Of a DNA stretch of 64,000 nt, positions 7,813 to 16,846 are shown piece after piece; within the stretch, counting starts at the first letter, position 1; every line of letters begins with the position of its first letter. The stretch is from Pectinatus frisingensis. Lineage in GTDB: Bacteria > Bacillota > Negativicutes > Selenomonadales > Selenomonadaceae. The DNA is taken from assembly GCF_015732285.1 (NCBI RefSeq), contig NZ_WIQU01000065.1:193525-257524 (forward strand), written 5' to 3'. The notes below the pieces were generated by a model. It saw only the letters and a program-made list of their open reading frames with translations. It was not told the DNA's origin and searched no databases. A program made the translations under genes and the position numbers.

Positions 7813-9270
7813 ATGGGTAAAAAGTATGGTCTTATTATCGGAGCTTTGGTTTTGTTTGTAATAATATTATTACCGACACCTGACGGATTGTCGGTTTCCG
7901 GTCAAAGGGTTTTGGGGATATTGATATTTTCCGTAATAATATGGATGACGGAAGCAGTCCCTTATCCGGTAAGTTCAATATTGATAGTATCGTTGATGGC
8001 GTTATTACTGGGATTGTCACCAAACCCGGCACAGCCAGATAAAATATTGGGCACAACAGGGGCACTGAAATTCGCCTTATCGGGATTTAGCACCAGTGCA
8101 TTAGCCTTGGTGGGAGGTGCGATGTTTATCGCTGTGGCGATGGTTAAAACAAAACTTGATACGCGGATAGCATTATTGATTTTATCGAAAATAGGTGCCA
8201 AGACAAATCGTGTTTTGATAGGGGTAATTGCCGTAGGATTTATTTTAAGTTTTTTTGTACCCAGCACTACTGCCCGGGTATCCTGTATGGTGCCGATAAT
8301 TTTAGGAATAATACATTCTTTTGGTGTTTCAATGAAAAGCCGTTTTGCGGCAGTAATGATGATCGCAGTGGCGCAGGCTGACAGTATTTGGAATGTAGGA
8401 ATTAAAACGGCGGCAGCGCAAAATATGATTGCTTTAAGTTTCATTGAAAAACAGCTGGGTTATTATATCAGCTGGGGTGAATGGTTTATAGCAGCCGCAC
8501 CGTTTGCGGCTATTATGTCGGTAGCACTCTATTTTATTTTATTGAAAATGATACCACCGGAAACTAAGGAGATTAAGGGTGGTAAAGAAGCGGTAGCCAA
8601 AGCATTAAATGAAATGGGACCAATGTCCGGGGATGAAAAAAAACTAATGGGTATATCTTTGATATTGTTGTTTTTATGGGCAACAGAAAAAATTGTTCAT
8701 CCGTTTGATACTACTACGACAACTTTGCTGGCGATAACAATCATGCTTTTGCCTAAGATTGGTATTATGGATTGGAAATATGTGCAAAATCGTGTCAGCT
8801 GGGGCACTTTGATGCTTTTCGGAACGGGAATAAGTCTGGGAACGACTATATTGGCAACCAAAGCGGCTGACTGGATTGCATCGTGCATTGTTAATAAGTT
8901 TGACTTATATGCGATGACGGCGTTTGGTATATTAGCCGTGTTAAGCTTATTTTTAATTGTTATACATTTAGGATTTGCCAGTGCAACGGCATTATCGGCG
9001 GCAATGATTCCCATAATGATTTCTATTTTGCAGGGAGCATCACAGGTGCATACCCTGAATGTCATTGGAATGACGATGATACTGCAGTACGTCATTTGTT
9101 TTGGTTTTATTCTGCCTGTTAATGCTCCGCAGAATTTGGTGGTATTTAGTACCGAAACAGTGACAGCGCGCGATTTCATACGCACCGGAATACCGATAAC
9201 TATTGTGGCATATTTATTGATTTTATTGCTGGCGGGGACTTATTGGAAATGGCTTGGTATTGTTTTATAA
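7813..9270 (+). CDS. DASS/SLC13 family anion:Na+ symporter
   Basis: 485 residues with 11-13 hydrophobic segments. The family pattern is clear: GLSVSGQRVLGILIFSVIIWMTEAVPYPVSSI near the start, the SFFVPSTTARVSC Ser-Asn-Thr-like substrate motif at about residues 150-162, and the second hairpin LGFASATALSAAMIPI near residue 390. Members carry dicarboxylates such as malate, succinate or 2-oxoglutarate, citrate or tartrate; which one cannot be told. GGAGG lies seven bases before the ATG. Single-gene unit closed by the hairpin at 9304. Confidence 0.88.
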   Translation: MGKKYGLIIGALVLFVIILLPTPDGLSVSGQRVLGILIFSVIIWMTEAVPYPVSSILIVSLMALLLGLSPNPAQPDKILGTTGALKFALSGFSTSALALVGGAMFIAVAMVKTKLDTRIALLILSKIGAKTNRVLIGVIAVGFILSFFVPSTTARVSCMVPIILGIIHSFGVSMKSRFAAVMMIAVAQADSIWNVGIKTAAAQNMIALSFIEKQLGYYISWGEWFIAAAPFAAIMSVALYFILLKMIPPETKEIKGGKEAVAKALNEMGPMSGDEKKLMGISLILLFLWATEKIVHPFDTTTTTLLAITIMLLPKIGIMDWKYVQNRVSWGTLMLFGTGISLGTTILATKAADWIASCIVNKFDLYAMTAFGILAVLSLFLIVIHLGFASATALSAAMIPIMISILQGASQVHTLNVIGMTMILQYVICFGFILPVNAPQNLVVFSTETVTARDFIRTGIPITIVAYLLILLLAGTYWKWLGIVL

Positions 9271-9303
9271 ATATTTTATATTGGCAGTATTTGTTGTGAA
9301 TAC

Positions 9304-9349
9304 AAGCAGAAGGGCCGGGTATTTTTATAAATACCCGGCCCTTCTGCTT
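9304..9349. terminator. Bidirectional terminator
   Basis: A 19-base perfect stem with an 8-base loop lies between the convergent anion transporter and the sorbitol operon; T-rich flanks occur on both sides. Confidence 0.88.
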
Positions 9350-9374
9350 ATTGGTAAAATATTACTTTAAGGTA

Positions 9375-10187
9375 TTAACCACGTGTTTTTCCGCCGGCGA
9401 TGTTAAGTGTTATGCCATGAATATAACTGGCTCGATCACTGCCGATGAAACATGCCGTGTCGGCGACTTCGCTTAATTTACCGGAGCGCCCAAGCGGAAT
9501 GGTAGTCGTTTGGGAATAACCGGCACGTAATTGTTCAACACTTATGCCTCTGGTGTAAGCCAAAGCGGTTTCATATTTGATGGTGCGAAGACCAGTGGCT
9601 TCCATGATGCCGGGTGCAAGTCCGACTACACGGATGTTGTGTTTGCCAAGTTCCTTACACCAGGAACGGGTAAGTGAATTCAAGGCGTTTTTAGTGGCGG
9701 CATAAACGCTTTGTCCTTCTGAGCCTTCCAGACCGCTTTCGGATGACATATTGATAATGACACCGCTGTTTTGTTTGACCATTTGGCGGGCAGCTGCCTG
9801 AGCGCAGATGAATACACCTTTTAGGTTGACGTTACAGACCAGGTCCCAGACTTTTTCATCGAGTTCAAATTGCCCTCCGGCATTCTGGGAATCAACCAGG
9901 AGACGTGGGATATTTATGCCGGCATTATTGACTAAAATGTCAATTTTATTAAATTTTTTCAGTGTTTTGGCTATCATGGCATCCACGGATGACTTTTTAG
10001 TGACATCGGTAATGGCATAAAGAAAGTTATTGGAATTACTGCCTTTTATCTCGGGCGGTTCATTATTCATATCTGCTGCTATAACGTTACTGCCCTGTTT
10101 TAAAAAAGCTTCTGCTATAGCTTTGCCTATTCCTGAGGCACCACCGGTGACGATAACTACTTTGTTTTCAATATTTAACCAACTCAT
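9375..10187 (-). CDS. Sorbitol-6-phosphate 2-dehydrogenase (SDR family)
   Basis: 270 residues, classical short-chain dehydrogenase: NAD-binding TGGASGIGKAIAE at residues ~15-27, Asp-ending second strand IAADMN, NNAGI near 88-92, catalytic Ser in INMSSESG and YAATK as the Tyr-x-x-x-Lys pair. It is the last gene of a sorbitol/glucitol PTS operon, so it should oxidise sorbitol-6-phosphate to fructose-6-phosphate, as SrlD/GutD and lactobacillus SorF-type enzymes do. The C-terminal GGKTRG end and insertion around residue 190 also fit that subgroup. Confidence 0.88.
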   Translation of the reverse strand: MSWLNIENKVVIVTGGASGIGKAIAEAFLKQGSNVIAADMNNEPPEIKGSNSNNFLYAITDVTKKSSVDAMIAKTLKKFNKIDILVNNAGINIPRLLVDSQNAGGQFELDEKVWDLVCNVNLKGVFICAQAAARQMVKQNSGVIINMSSESGLEGSEGQSVYAATKNALNSLTRSWCKELGKHNIRVVGLAPGIMEATGLRTIKYETALAYTRGISVEQLRAGYSQTTTIPLGRSGKLSEVADTACFIGSDRASYIHGITLNIAGGKTRG

Positions 10188-10208
10188 GAAAATCCTTCTT
10201 CCTTTGAT

Positions 10209-10469
10209 TTATCTGTCTAAGCTGTGGATGAGTTTAATGAATTCTTCTATATCTTTGGCTTCTTCCGATCCGTCGGCCAGTATTTCCAGCTCGTCGCCTG
10301 ATTTAACTAATAATCCCAATATTGCTACCATATCCTTGGCATTAGCCAATTTATGGTTTTTCCGCAGATAAATAACACTTTTATATTTTCGGGCAGCATT
10401 GGCTAATTCAGCAGCATAGGCAGCGTGCAGGCCAAATGGATTTTTTATTAGAAGCTTGTGTGTGATCAT
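10209..10469 (-). CDS. HPr-like phosphocarrier protein dedicated to the sorbitol operon
   Basis: 86 residues, HPr size. His15 sits in the active-site motif NPFGLHA. The position equal to regulatory Ser46 is Asp (NAKDMVAILGL), so it cannot be phosphorylated there by HPr kinase and may behave like the seryl-phosphorylated form. It overlaps the IIA gene by four bases and is followed by the dehydrogenase. An operon-encoded HPr could make sorbitol uptake less dependent on the general HPr. Paralogues of this kind (FPr- or Crh-like) vary in function; the phosphocarrier role is inferred from His15. Confidence 0.82.
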   Translation of the reverse strand: MITHKLLIKNPFGLHAAYAAELANAARKYKSVIYLRKNHKLANAKDMVAILGLLVKSGDELEILADGSEEAKDIEEFIKLIHSLDR

Positions 10470-10828
10470 GGCGTTATTATTTCAACCACGGAACCTATTT
10501 TCATTGGGTGCGGTTTCTTTTTTTCTACAACAATTGCACCTGGCAGAACAGAATTTTCCGATGCGGTAAAATTTATCGTGAGATGGCCGAGTTCATTGAG
10601 ATTTTTTTCGGCAATTTTACCGACGTACATAATTTTAAATTTTTCACCATCTATTGAAAAAAACTGACCGGGTGAAATATGAGCGCTGGTTTGTACGATG
10701 GGAATAGTATAGCAATAATCTTTTAATGTAGCAGGGGCATTATCACCGAAAAGAATTATCATTTCATCACCGAAGGCAGTTACGTCTTTGCCGGTATTGA
10801 CTATTTTATTGGTATAAATTACATTCAT
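10466..10828 (-). CDS. PTS glucitol/sorbitol-specific EIIA component
   Basis: 120 residues, the usual length of the Gut-type EIIA (GutA/SrlB). The protein fits the family across its length, with the strand DEMIILFGDNAPATLKDYCYT and the conserved GGxF-like AHISPGQFFSIDGEKF. It passes the phosphoryl group from HPr to the IIB domain of the adjacent gene. The active His is probably His in the QTSAHI segment near residue 50; I infer this from the family rather than prove it. Spaced 50 bases after the IIBC gene. Confidence 0.9.
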   Translation of the reverse strand: MNVIYTNKIVNTGKDVTAFGDEMIILFGDNAPATLKDYCYTIPIVQTSAHISPGQFFSIDGEKFKIMYVGKIAEKNLNELGHLTINFTASENSVLPGAIVVEKKKPHPMKIGSVVEIITP

Positions 10829-10877
10829 TATTATATTCCCACCTAAAGATAAAATTTATTGCAAGATTTATTTAATA

Positions 10878-11885
10878 TTATGAATACATGCCAAAACTGA
10901 ACAACCAGCCGACTAAGACACGTGGTACACCTATAAGAAAACGCGAATAAAGAACGGATGGAACGCCGACTTCAACTGTTTCCGGGTCTGCTTCAGCAAG
11001 CCCTAATCCAACTGGAATAAAATCGCAGGCATTTTGGGTGTTTATGGCCATCAATGCCGGCAGCGCAAGGTTAGGATCAATATGGCCTTTGCCGATTTCT
11101 ACACCGATCAGTGTGCCGATGATCTGGGCTATAACCGCTCCGGGACCAAGCAATGGAGAAAGAAATGGCAAAGAGCAGATGAAACCTAAAATTACTAAAC
11201 CAACAACATTACCGGCTAAGGGAACGAGCAGATTGGCAAACCAATCACCAAATCCGGAACCGTTAATGATACCAATCAACATGGCGACAAAACCCATAAA
11301 CGGCAGTATTGTATTAATCATGGAATTGACGGCATCGCGACCAGCCTGATAGAAAATGGATACAACTTTACCGGCACCCATCCCGATTTTTTGGATAAAA
11401 GTATTGGAAGAAGTTTCACCCATTGTCTGAGAAACTTTTTTATTGGCGGAATATTTGAATTTACGTTCTTGTTTTTCGGGCTTATTTTGTGATTCAGTGG
11501 CAGGTATGTCATCAGTTGATGTTATGCAATCGAGAGTGACACCGGATACATAGATATCTTCTGTAATGTATTTTGCCAGTGGGCCGCTCTTACCGACGGG
11601 ATTCAGATTGATTGTAGGGATGCGTTTTTGTGGATAAATCCCACAACGCAGAGTACCTCCGCAATCGACAATGACCAAGAAAATTTCTTCTTCGGGTACT
11701 GAAGTTTTAAAACCGTTTATTACCCGGCAGGCAGTTAGTGATTCAATTTTATCGGCTATTTCTGGTTTAGCACCGCCGGCAGTTATATATAAGAGAACAT
11801 CTTTACCTTCATGAGGTTGTACAAGTAAGGGCCCGCCAAATCCGGCATTGCCTTTTACAATTCGAATGGCTTTATATTCTGTCAT
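10878..11885 (-). CDS. PTS glucitol/sorbitol-specific EIIBC component
   Basis: 335 residues. The N-terminal ~120 residues are the Gut-type IIB domain, with the phospho-Cys in [14 protein letters not shown] linker rich in charged residues follows (about 125-155). The remaining ~180 residues are the IIC2 membrane part with the long repeat-like segment [18 protein letters not shown] and [22 protein letters not shown]. Corresponds to GutE/SrlE. Together with the IIC gene it makes the inner-membrane sorbitol channel and phosphorylates sorbitol during entry. Confidence 0.93.
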   Translation of the reverse strand: MTEYKAIRIVKGNAGFGGPLLVQPHEGKDVLLYITAGGAKPEIADKIESLTACRVINGFKTSVPEEEIFLVIVDCGGTLRCGIYPQKRIPTINLNPVGKSGPLAKYITEDIYVSGVTLDCITSTDDIPATESQNKPEKQERKFKYSANKKVSQTMGETSSNTFIQKIGMGAGKVVSIFYQAGRDAVNSMINTILPFMGFVAMLIGIINGSGFGDWFANLLVPLAGNVVGLVILGFICSLPFLSPLLGPGAVIAQIIGTLIGVEIGKGHIDPNLALPALMAINTQNACDFIPVGLGLAEADPETVEVGVPSVLYSRFLIGVPRVLVGWLFSFGMYS

Positions 11886-11906
11886 GATATGCTCCTCCTT
11901 TTATGA

Positions 11907-12455
11907 TCATTCTGTTTTTAAGTTGTTGCTAAGCTCGATGCGCTGTTGGCGCATGACAATTTTTGTGGTGAAATCAGTTACCCAACCGGCGAAAAAGTTC
12001 ATAATGAGACCGACTAATAAATATCTAAGAGCTAATGGTGTGGCGTCTAGGCCTAAAGTAGTGATGCCGTTGGCAATGCCAAGCCAGATGAAAAGTTCAC
12101 CGACATTGATATGCGGGAAAATACCGCTGTTGGTATGGCAGTGGTAAGCAGCTGATGCATAATAACTTGGTTTCATGCGTTCTGGCAAAAATTTCCCCAT
12201 AGAAAGAGCCATAGGGTTACCTAACATAAAAGCAGAAAGAAAAGGTAAAATCCCATAAGCAAGAATGACATTTTTTGAACAGACTTTAGCAAAATTATTG
12301 ATTTTTTCTTGGCCGATGAAAGCGATAAGAGAATTCATAAATATAAGCAGTAACAATACTTTTGGGATAATACCGGTTACCCAGGAAACAAAAGTCTCTC
12401 CGCCAAGTGTGAATAAATTCATAAAACCTGCTGCTAAATTTACTACAAAATCCAT
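11907..12455 (-). CDS. PTS glucitol/sorbitol-specific EIIC component
   Basis: 182 residues with four to five hydrophobic segments, matching GutC/SrlA length. The stretch GNPMALSMGKFLPERMKPSYYASAAYHCH and SGIFPHINVGELFIW regions are highly typical of this small IIC subunit. Starts 21 bases after the stop of gutM-like gene with GAGGACGAGATT upstream, and is followed 21 bases later by the IIBC gene. Integral membrane protein of the sorbitol permease. Confidence 0.93.
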   Translation of the reverse strand: MDFVVNLAAGFMNLFTLGGETFVSWVTGIIPKVLLLLIFMNSLIAFIGQEKINNFAKVCSKNVILAYGILPFLSAFMLGNPMALSMGKFLPERMKPSYYASAAYHCHTNSGIFPHINVGELFIWLGIANGITTLGLDATPLALRYLLVGLIMNFFAGWVTDFTTKIVMRQQRIELSNNLKTE

Positions 12456-12475
12456 AATCTCGTCCTCCTAATTAA

Positions 12476-12931
12476 TTATTTTTTTGCGAAACTGAATCTG
12501 AACATATCAAGCAGACGCCCAAAGGGACTTTTCTTTTCCGGTAAAGTGCCGCCGGCAGTGATTATATTGTAATTATTGCGGGCATCAATGATAGCTAAAG
12601 ACAGCGTTTTAGAATAATGTATCTGTTTGCAGTCTTTTTGTGTTAAGGTACCTATATATTTACCGATGAATGAGTGATTTATATCTTTATAACGGGCGAA
12701 AACAGTTACACCTTGAATATATTTTCCTTTTTTGATGATTCCCTGATCATCTATAAGAAACATTATTATTACACCCGAGCGCAGTATGCCGTCATGTTTC
12801 CCGATTGCAACCCGGCCATTGCGGCGAAATTCACGATAGTGTTTGGTGAAGCGGTTCATTTGTAAAAATGTCAGAATGTATTGTAGTATGAAAGCGCAAA
12901 ATCCCAATATGATGATAACGAAACTATTCAT
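12476..12931 (-). CDS. GutM-family glucitol operon activator
   Basis: 151 residues. One N-terminal membrane helix (about residues 4-22), then the GutM pattern RFTKHYREFRRNGRVAIGKHDG and a beta-rich cytoplasmic domain. GutM proteins accompany Gut-type PTS genes and act as activators of the operon, though their mechanism is poorly understood. The membrane anchor seen here fits a membrane-associated regulator. Located between the PRD regulator and the transporter genes, 11 bases from the former. Confidence 0.85.
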   Translation of the reverse strand: MNSFVIIILGFCAFILQYILTFLQMNRFTKHYREFRRNGRVAIGKHDGILRSGVIIMFLIDDQGIIKKGKYIQGVTVFARYKDINHSFIGKYIGTLTQKDCKQIHYSKTLSLAIIDARNNYNIITAGGTLPEKKSPFGRLLDMFRFSFAKK

Positions 12932-12941
12932 AGCAGCCTCC

Positions 12942-14876
12942 TTAATTAAAAATATTGCAATCCTTAATAAAATACATCAGTATGTCGTTGTAACTATTCA
13001 TTTTTGAAATGTCCCCGATAATCTTTTTTTGTGAAGACATGCTGATGATTTCGTCATAAATTTTTACTAAAATACCATCATCCTCCGAGTCGGCCGGGAT
13101 ACCAACCAGAAAAATAATTTGTAAGTCGGGATATAAAGAATCGTTAAGTTTATTGGGAATAAGTCCTAAAGAAATCACCACTTCAGTATTATTATCATAT
13201 CTGGCATGAGGAAAGGCCACATGGCTGTCAAGAACCATTGAAGATTTTTCTTCGCGGGATAATATTCTTTGCCAAAACTTTTTTTCCACCAGATCGGCTG
13301 TGATCAATTTATTGACCATGTGGTGTACCGCCTGAAGATAATTAAAACTGGAATCAAAGATGGTTATTTTATCAGGAGAAAGCAGGCTGAAAACTATTGA
13401 TTTTACACCGTGCAGCATGGGAATCTGCAGCTGGTGTGCATAAAATATGCGTTCGATACTGTTGCGTAAATATGTTTCATCGACTACTTCATTTATATAA
13501 ATAATAGGGATTTGTATTGATATATTTATTTTTACCGTGGAAATTAATAAATCATGATTTATTAATTTTTGTTCTGAGAATTGTTCATTATAGACAAAAA
13601 TATCAATGACTGCTTCACGGGCCAATATTTTTTGCAGTTGAGCAATGATGAGTTTCGCTCTGGCACGGCCTGTCCCACATATCAATGCAACTTTGTATGG
13701 ATGCCTGATATGGTTTTGTTCGGTTAAAAATATTTGAAAATATGCTGTCAGATAATCTACTTCACTTTCGGGAATTTTGACTGACATTCTTTTTTCGATG
13801 ACATTTTTGGCAATCATGGACATATGGTAGGCTACAGTATATTTTTCTTTGATATCATCATTTGTTTGATTCTGTATTGGCAGGCCATAACGAAGACGGT
13901 TGGTTAGAAAATAATTATGATAGACGAATTCATCAATAATATCACTGTTTTTTTCGTCTAATGTAATTTCCATTTCGTCTTGTATAGTCGAAATTATTTC
14001 TTTGGTTATCTGTAAAATGTCATCGGAGACTATGATATTGGATTCAAGGGAGGAAATATCATAAGGTGTACGCATGCTGATTAACGGGATAATCAGAAAT
14101 AATCGTTCATTACGGGGAAAATTAATTTTTAGAATTCGCTCCAAACTGTCAAGACTTTTTTGTAAAAACTTAAAATAATAATGATTGCCTAATTCCTGAT
14201 ATTTGCTATCCAATTTTACCAGGCCATGGCCCTGTACAGTTCTGTTAAGGCTCAATGTTATATAGCGGATAAAATTTTCTACTACGACTTTGTCTAGCTT
14301 TAAGGGAGCAAGATCCAGTTTAACCTTTGCAGTGATTTCCGGGGAAAGTGTCGATTCAGCACAAATGATATTATAATTATTATCGAGAACAAAAAAACGC
14401 AGATTTAGTTCGTCACCAATTAAGCTGATACCGATACTTGATTGTCCGGCAATGGTAAGATGATAATTTTTTAAAATGGTTTTTAACTTGGTCATGTCTT
14501 TTATTAAAGTTGAGCGACTGATGTTCATGGCATAAGCTAACTCATCGATTAAGTAGGGAGAGTCGGAGGACATCAGCATGTCAATGATGAAAGCCATTCG
14601 CATCTGTGGTGAATCAAAATTGGAATTTCGTCTTTCAATGCCATTGCGCTGTTGTTTATAACGAGGAAAATCAGTTATGAACAGGCGAGCTACAGAACGG
14701 TTTAAATCGATTAATGCACTGTCTTTGAGGTCGGAATTGATATCTTTGATATCATTTTGGATTGTTTTTGTACTTACATCTAATCGTTTGCTTAACTCAT
14801 CGGTACTTAGTTCTGATTTATTTTCCAACAGACGGATGATTTTAATTAAACGATTTTCAGCATCAAACCAATTCAT
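12942..14876 (-). CDS. GutR-type transcriptional activator with PRD, EIIB-like and EIIA-like domains
   Basis: 644 residues. Order seen: HTH_11 domain (residues ~5-60, LLENKSELSTDELSKRL), second HTH (~85-145, SRSTLIKDMTKLK), two PRD domains (~185-290 and ~295-400), a Gat-type EIIB-like domain with CGTGRA (~405-490) and a C-terminal EIIA (mannitol/fructose type) domain with the phospho-His in AFPHARYD. PTS components phosphorylate such regulators to report sugar supply. ATG 14876 is chosen over 14903 because AAAGGGG lies upstream of it. First gene of the sorbitol operon, with which it is co-transcribed. Confidence 0.9.
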   Translation of the reverse strand: MNWFDAENRLIKIIRLLENKSELSTDELSKRLDVSTKTIQNDIKDINSDLKDSALIDLNRSVARLFITDFPRYKQQRNGIERRNSNFDSPQMRMAFIIDMLMSSDSPYLIDELAYAMNISRSTLIKDMTKLKTILKNYHLTIAGQSSIGISLIGDELNLRFFVLDNNYNIICAESTLSPEITAKVKLDLAPLKLDKVVVENFIRYITLSLNRTVQGHGLVKLDSKYQELGNHYYFKFLQKSLDSLERILKINFPRNERLFLIIPLISMRTPYDISSLESNIIVSDDILQITKEIISTIQDEMEITLDEKNSDIIDEFVYHNYFLTNRLRYGLPIQNQTNDDIKEKYTVAYHMSMIAKNVIEKRMSVKIPESEVDYLTAYFQIFLTEQNHIRHPYKVALICGTGRARAKLIIAQLQKILAREAVIDIFVYNEQFSEQKLINHDLLISTVKINISIQIPIIYINEVVDETYLRNSIERIFYAHQLQIPMLHGVKSIVFSLLSPDKITIFDSSFNYLQAVHHMVNKLITADLVEKKFWQRILSREEKSSMVLDSHVAFPHARYDNNTEVVISLGLIPNKLNDSLYPDLQIIFLVGIPADSEDDGILVKIYDEIISMSSQKKIIGDISKMNSYNDILMYFIKDCNIFN

Positions 14877-14895
14877 TGTAAATACCCCTTTCCCC

Positions 14896-14936
14896 TCCGA
14901 CAAATACAGTATATTATGTCGGAAGGATTGTGTTAA
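14896..14936 (-). promoter_or_regulatory. Promoter and operator of the sorbitol operon
   Basis: On the minus strand TTAACA (14936-14931) and TATACT (14913-14908) are 17 bases apart. TCCGACA (14896-14902) and TGTCGGA (14917-14923) form an inverted repeat bracketing the -10 element, a likely binding site for the GutR-type protein or another regulator. Confidence 0.65.
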
Positions 14937-15151
14937 TATGCTTTTTTTCTAATTTTCAGAAATAATTTAATTTACTTTTTTTCTTTTTTACAGAAAAACT
15001 TGGATATATTATATAGTAATTTAGGAAAGTACAATATATATTATCGATTTTTTTATATATTTTTAGATGTGATTATTTTTGCAGAATCAATATAAGATAA
15101 AATCAATTACGCTTAAATTTATTGGATAAGAAGCTTTTTAAATAATAAACT

Positions 15152-15179
15152 TTGACTTTTTTATCCATATTAGTATAAA
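15152..15179 (+). promoter_or_regulatory. Promoter of the acyl-CoA ligase gene
   Basis: TTGACT (15152-15157) and TATAAA (15174-15179) are 16 bases apart. The ~215 bases between this and the sorbitol promoter are very AT-rich and show no gene. Confidence 0.65.
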
Positions 15180-15228
15180 ATCAAAGGATAATTAAAATGC
15201 AATAATAAAATTGGAAAAGAGTGTTTTT

Positions 15229-16734
15229 ATGTTGGTTCATGAGCTGCTGTTGCGCGGGAAATCCGACCACACGGCTATAATTACAAAGGAACATCGTATT
15301 ACATATCAAATTTTGCAGCAAAAAGTTGCCGATTGCAGAGATTATTTGTATGGTAAGGGTGTAAAAACAGGTGATAAGGTAGCTATTGTCTCCCATAATA
15401 ATGATAATTATATTTATGCTTATTTTGCATTGGTTTCGTTGGGAGCTGTTGTTGTGGCGATTAATTATCAATTGCAGCCACCGGAAACAGCTTATATAGT
15501 GAGTGATTCTAATTGTGTCTGTATATTGACTGAAAACCCGATAATATTTGATAAGGGACGGCGGGAAGAGGCTTTTGCGGCAGACTGTCCGCAATATCCT
15601 ATTACAAAATGCGGTGAAGCAGTGACACAAATACATGCTCCGACTAAGAATGATAGAATTAGTGAAGACGATGTATGTGTCATCATTTATACATCGGGTA
15701 CTACAGGAAAACCTAAAGGGGCAATGCTTACCCATAAAAATTTGACCAGTAATGCTGCAATGTTTGAAAAAGTCCTGCATGTGGATGAGGTTGATAATGT
15801 TCTTTGCGTATTACCGATGTATCATTGTTTTGCATGGACATGCTGTATACTTAATGGTTTTTATGGTGGCAGCTGTGTTACTGTAATGGAAAGTTTTACA
15901 CCTAAGGAAACAATTGATGTTATTAACAGGGAAAAAATCACAGTATTGTATGTTGTACCGTCTATTTGTTCGTTGTTGACTAAATTGGCAGCGGCAGAAG
16001 AGCTTGCTTCGGTGAGATTGGTAGTAATCGGAGGAACAGTATTGCCGGTATCGGTTGCAAATGCTTTTTCACATAAATTTGGTTTGGTTATAGCTGAAGG
16101 CTACGGTTTGTCTGAGGCCGCACCGGTTGTTGCGGTTAATCCGCCGGGTAAAGAAAAAATCGGCTCCATTGGTATTCCTTTACCAGGAATTGCGATTCGT
16201 ATAATTCAATCGGATAATACTGAAGTGGAGCCAGGACAACCAGGTGAATTATTAGTGCGCGGTGATAATGTCATGCCCGGTTATTGGAATTTGCCGGAAG
16301 CTACAAAAAATACAATTGTTGATGGTTGGCTGCATACAGGAGATATAGTCCGCCAGGATGAAGACGGATATATTTATATAGTTGATCGGATCAAAGATAT
16401 GATAATAAGTATGGGAGAAAATATTTACCCACGGGAAATTGAAGAACTGTTGTATGCTTATCCGGGGATCGATGAAGCGGCTGTTATCGGAGTACCGGAT
16501 AAATTGCGTGGTCAGGCTGGATGCTGTTTTTTTAGTGTAAATAAGATGCAGGAAGTTTCTGTTCCGTTTTTAAAAAAATATTTACGAAAGAATCTTGCTT
16601 TATATAAAGTGCCGCGTGAATTTCATAAATTAGATGAATTACCAAAAACATCCACGGGGAAAATAGTTAAGCGCAAACTGGTGGAGTTATATAAAAATAA
16701 GGGCATGTTTACTGCGAATGATGATGGTTTTTAA
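15229..16734 (+). CDS. Long-chain fatty acid--CoA ligase-like AMP-forming enzyme
   Basis: 501 residues, full-length ANL superfamily. The P-loop IIYTSGTTGKPKGAML lies near residues 148-163, the adenine motif EGYGLSEAAP near 292, GWLHTGDIV near 365 and the hinge/core DRIKDMIISMGENIYPREIEE near 382-402, with the catalytic Lys in TSTGKIVKR near the C-terminus. Activates a carboxylic acid, most likely a medium or long-chain fatty acid, to its CoA ester. ATG 15229 follows AAGAG at good distance; a TTG at 15211 is less likely. Monocistronic, ended by a strong hairpin. Confidence 0.86.
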   Translation: MLVHELLLRGKSDHTAIITKEHRITYQILQQKVADCRDYLYGKGVKTGDKVAIVSHNNDNYIYAYFALVSLGAVVVAINYQLQPPETAYIVSDSNCVCILTENPIIFDKGRREEAFAADCPQYPITKCGEAVTQIHAPTKNDRISEDDVCVIIYTSGTTGKPKGAMLTHKNLTSNAAMFEKVLHVDEVDNVLCVLPMYHCFAWTCCILNGFYGGSCVTVMESFTPKETIDVINREKITVLYVVPSICSLLTKLAAAEELASVRLVVIGGTVLPVSVANAFSHKFGLVIAEGYGLSEAAPVVAVNPPGKEKIGSIGIPLPGIAIRIIQSDNTEVEPGQPGELLVRGDNVMPGYWNLPEATKNTIVDGWLHTGDIVRQDEDGYIYIVDRIKDMIISMGENIYPREIEELLYAYPGIDEAAVIGVPDKLRGQAGCCFFSVNKMQEVSVPFLKKYLRKNLALYKVPREFHKLDELPKTSTGKIVKRKLVELYKNKGMFTANDDGF

Positions 16735-16789
16735 TATTTTACAGTAAAATTGAGTTGGCAACAATTATTTGGTTTAATTTAATTTAAAG

Positions 16790-16846
16790 AAAATGATATG
16801 AAAATACTCTATGCAGGTTCTGCATAGAGTATTTTCATATCATTTT
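16790..16846. terminator. Long bidirectional terminator
   Basis: A perfect 26-base inverted repeat with a 5-base loop. Its right arm overlaps the last codon and stop of the convergent glycerate kinase gene. Confidence 0.9.

Noticed and set aside
7962..8444. Minus-strand frame of 160 codons opposite the anion transporter
   Set aside because: A shadow of the membrane protein gene, with no initiation signal; same for 8697-9185.
15181..15780. Long minus-strand frame opposite the acyl-CoA ligase
   Set aside because: It lies fully over a well-supported gene and has no ribosome site or family signal.
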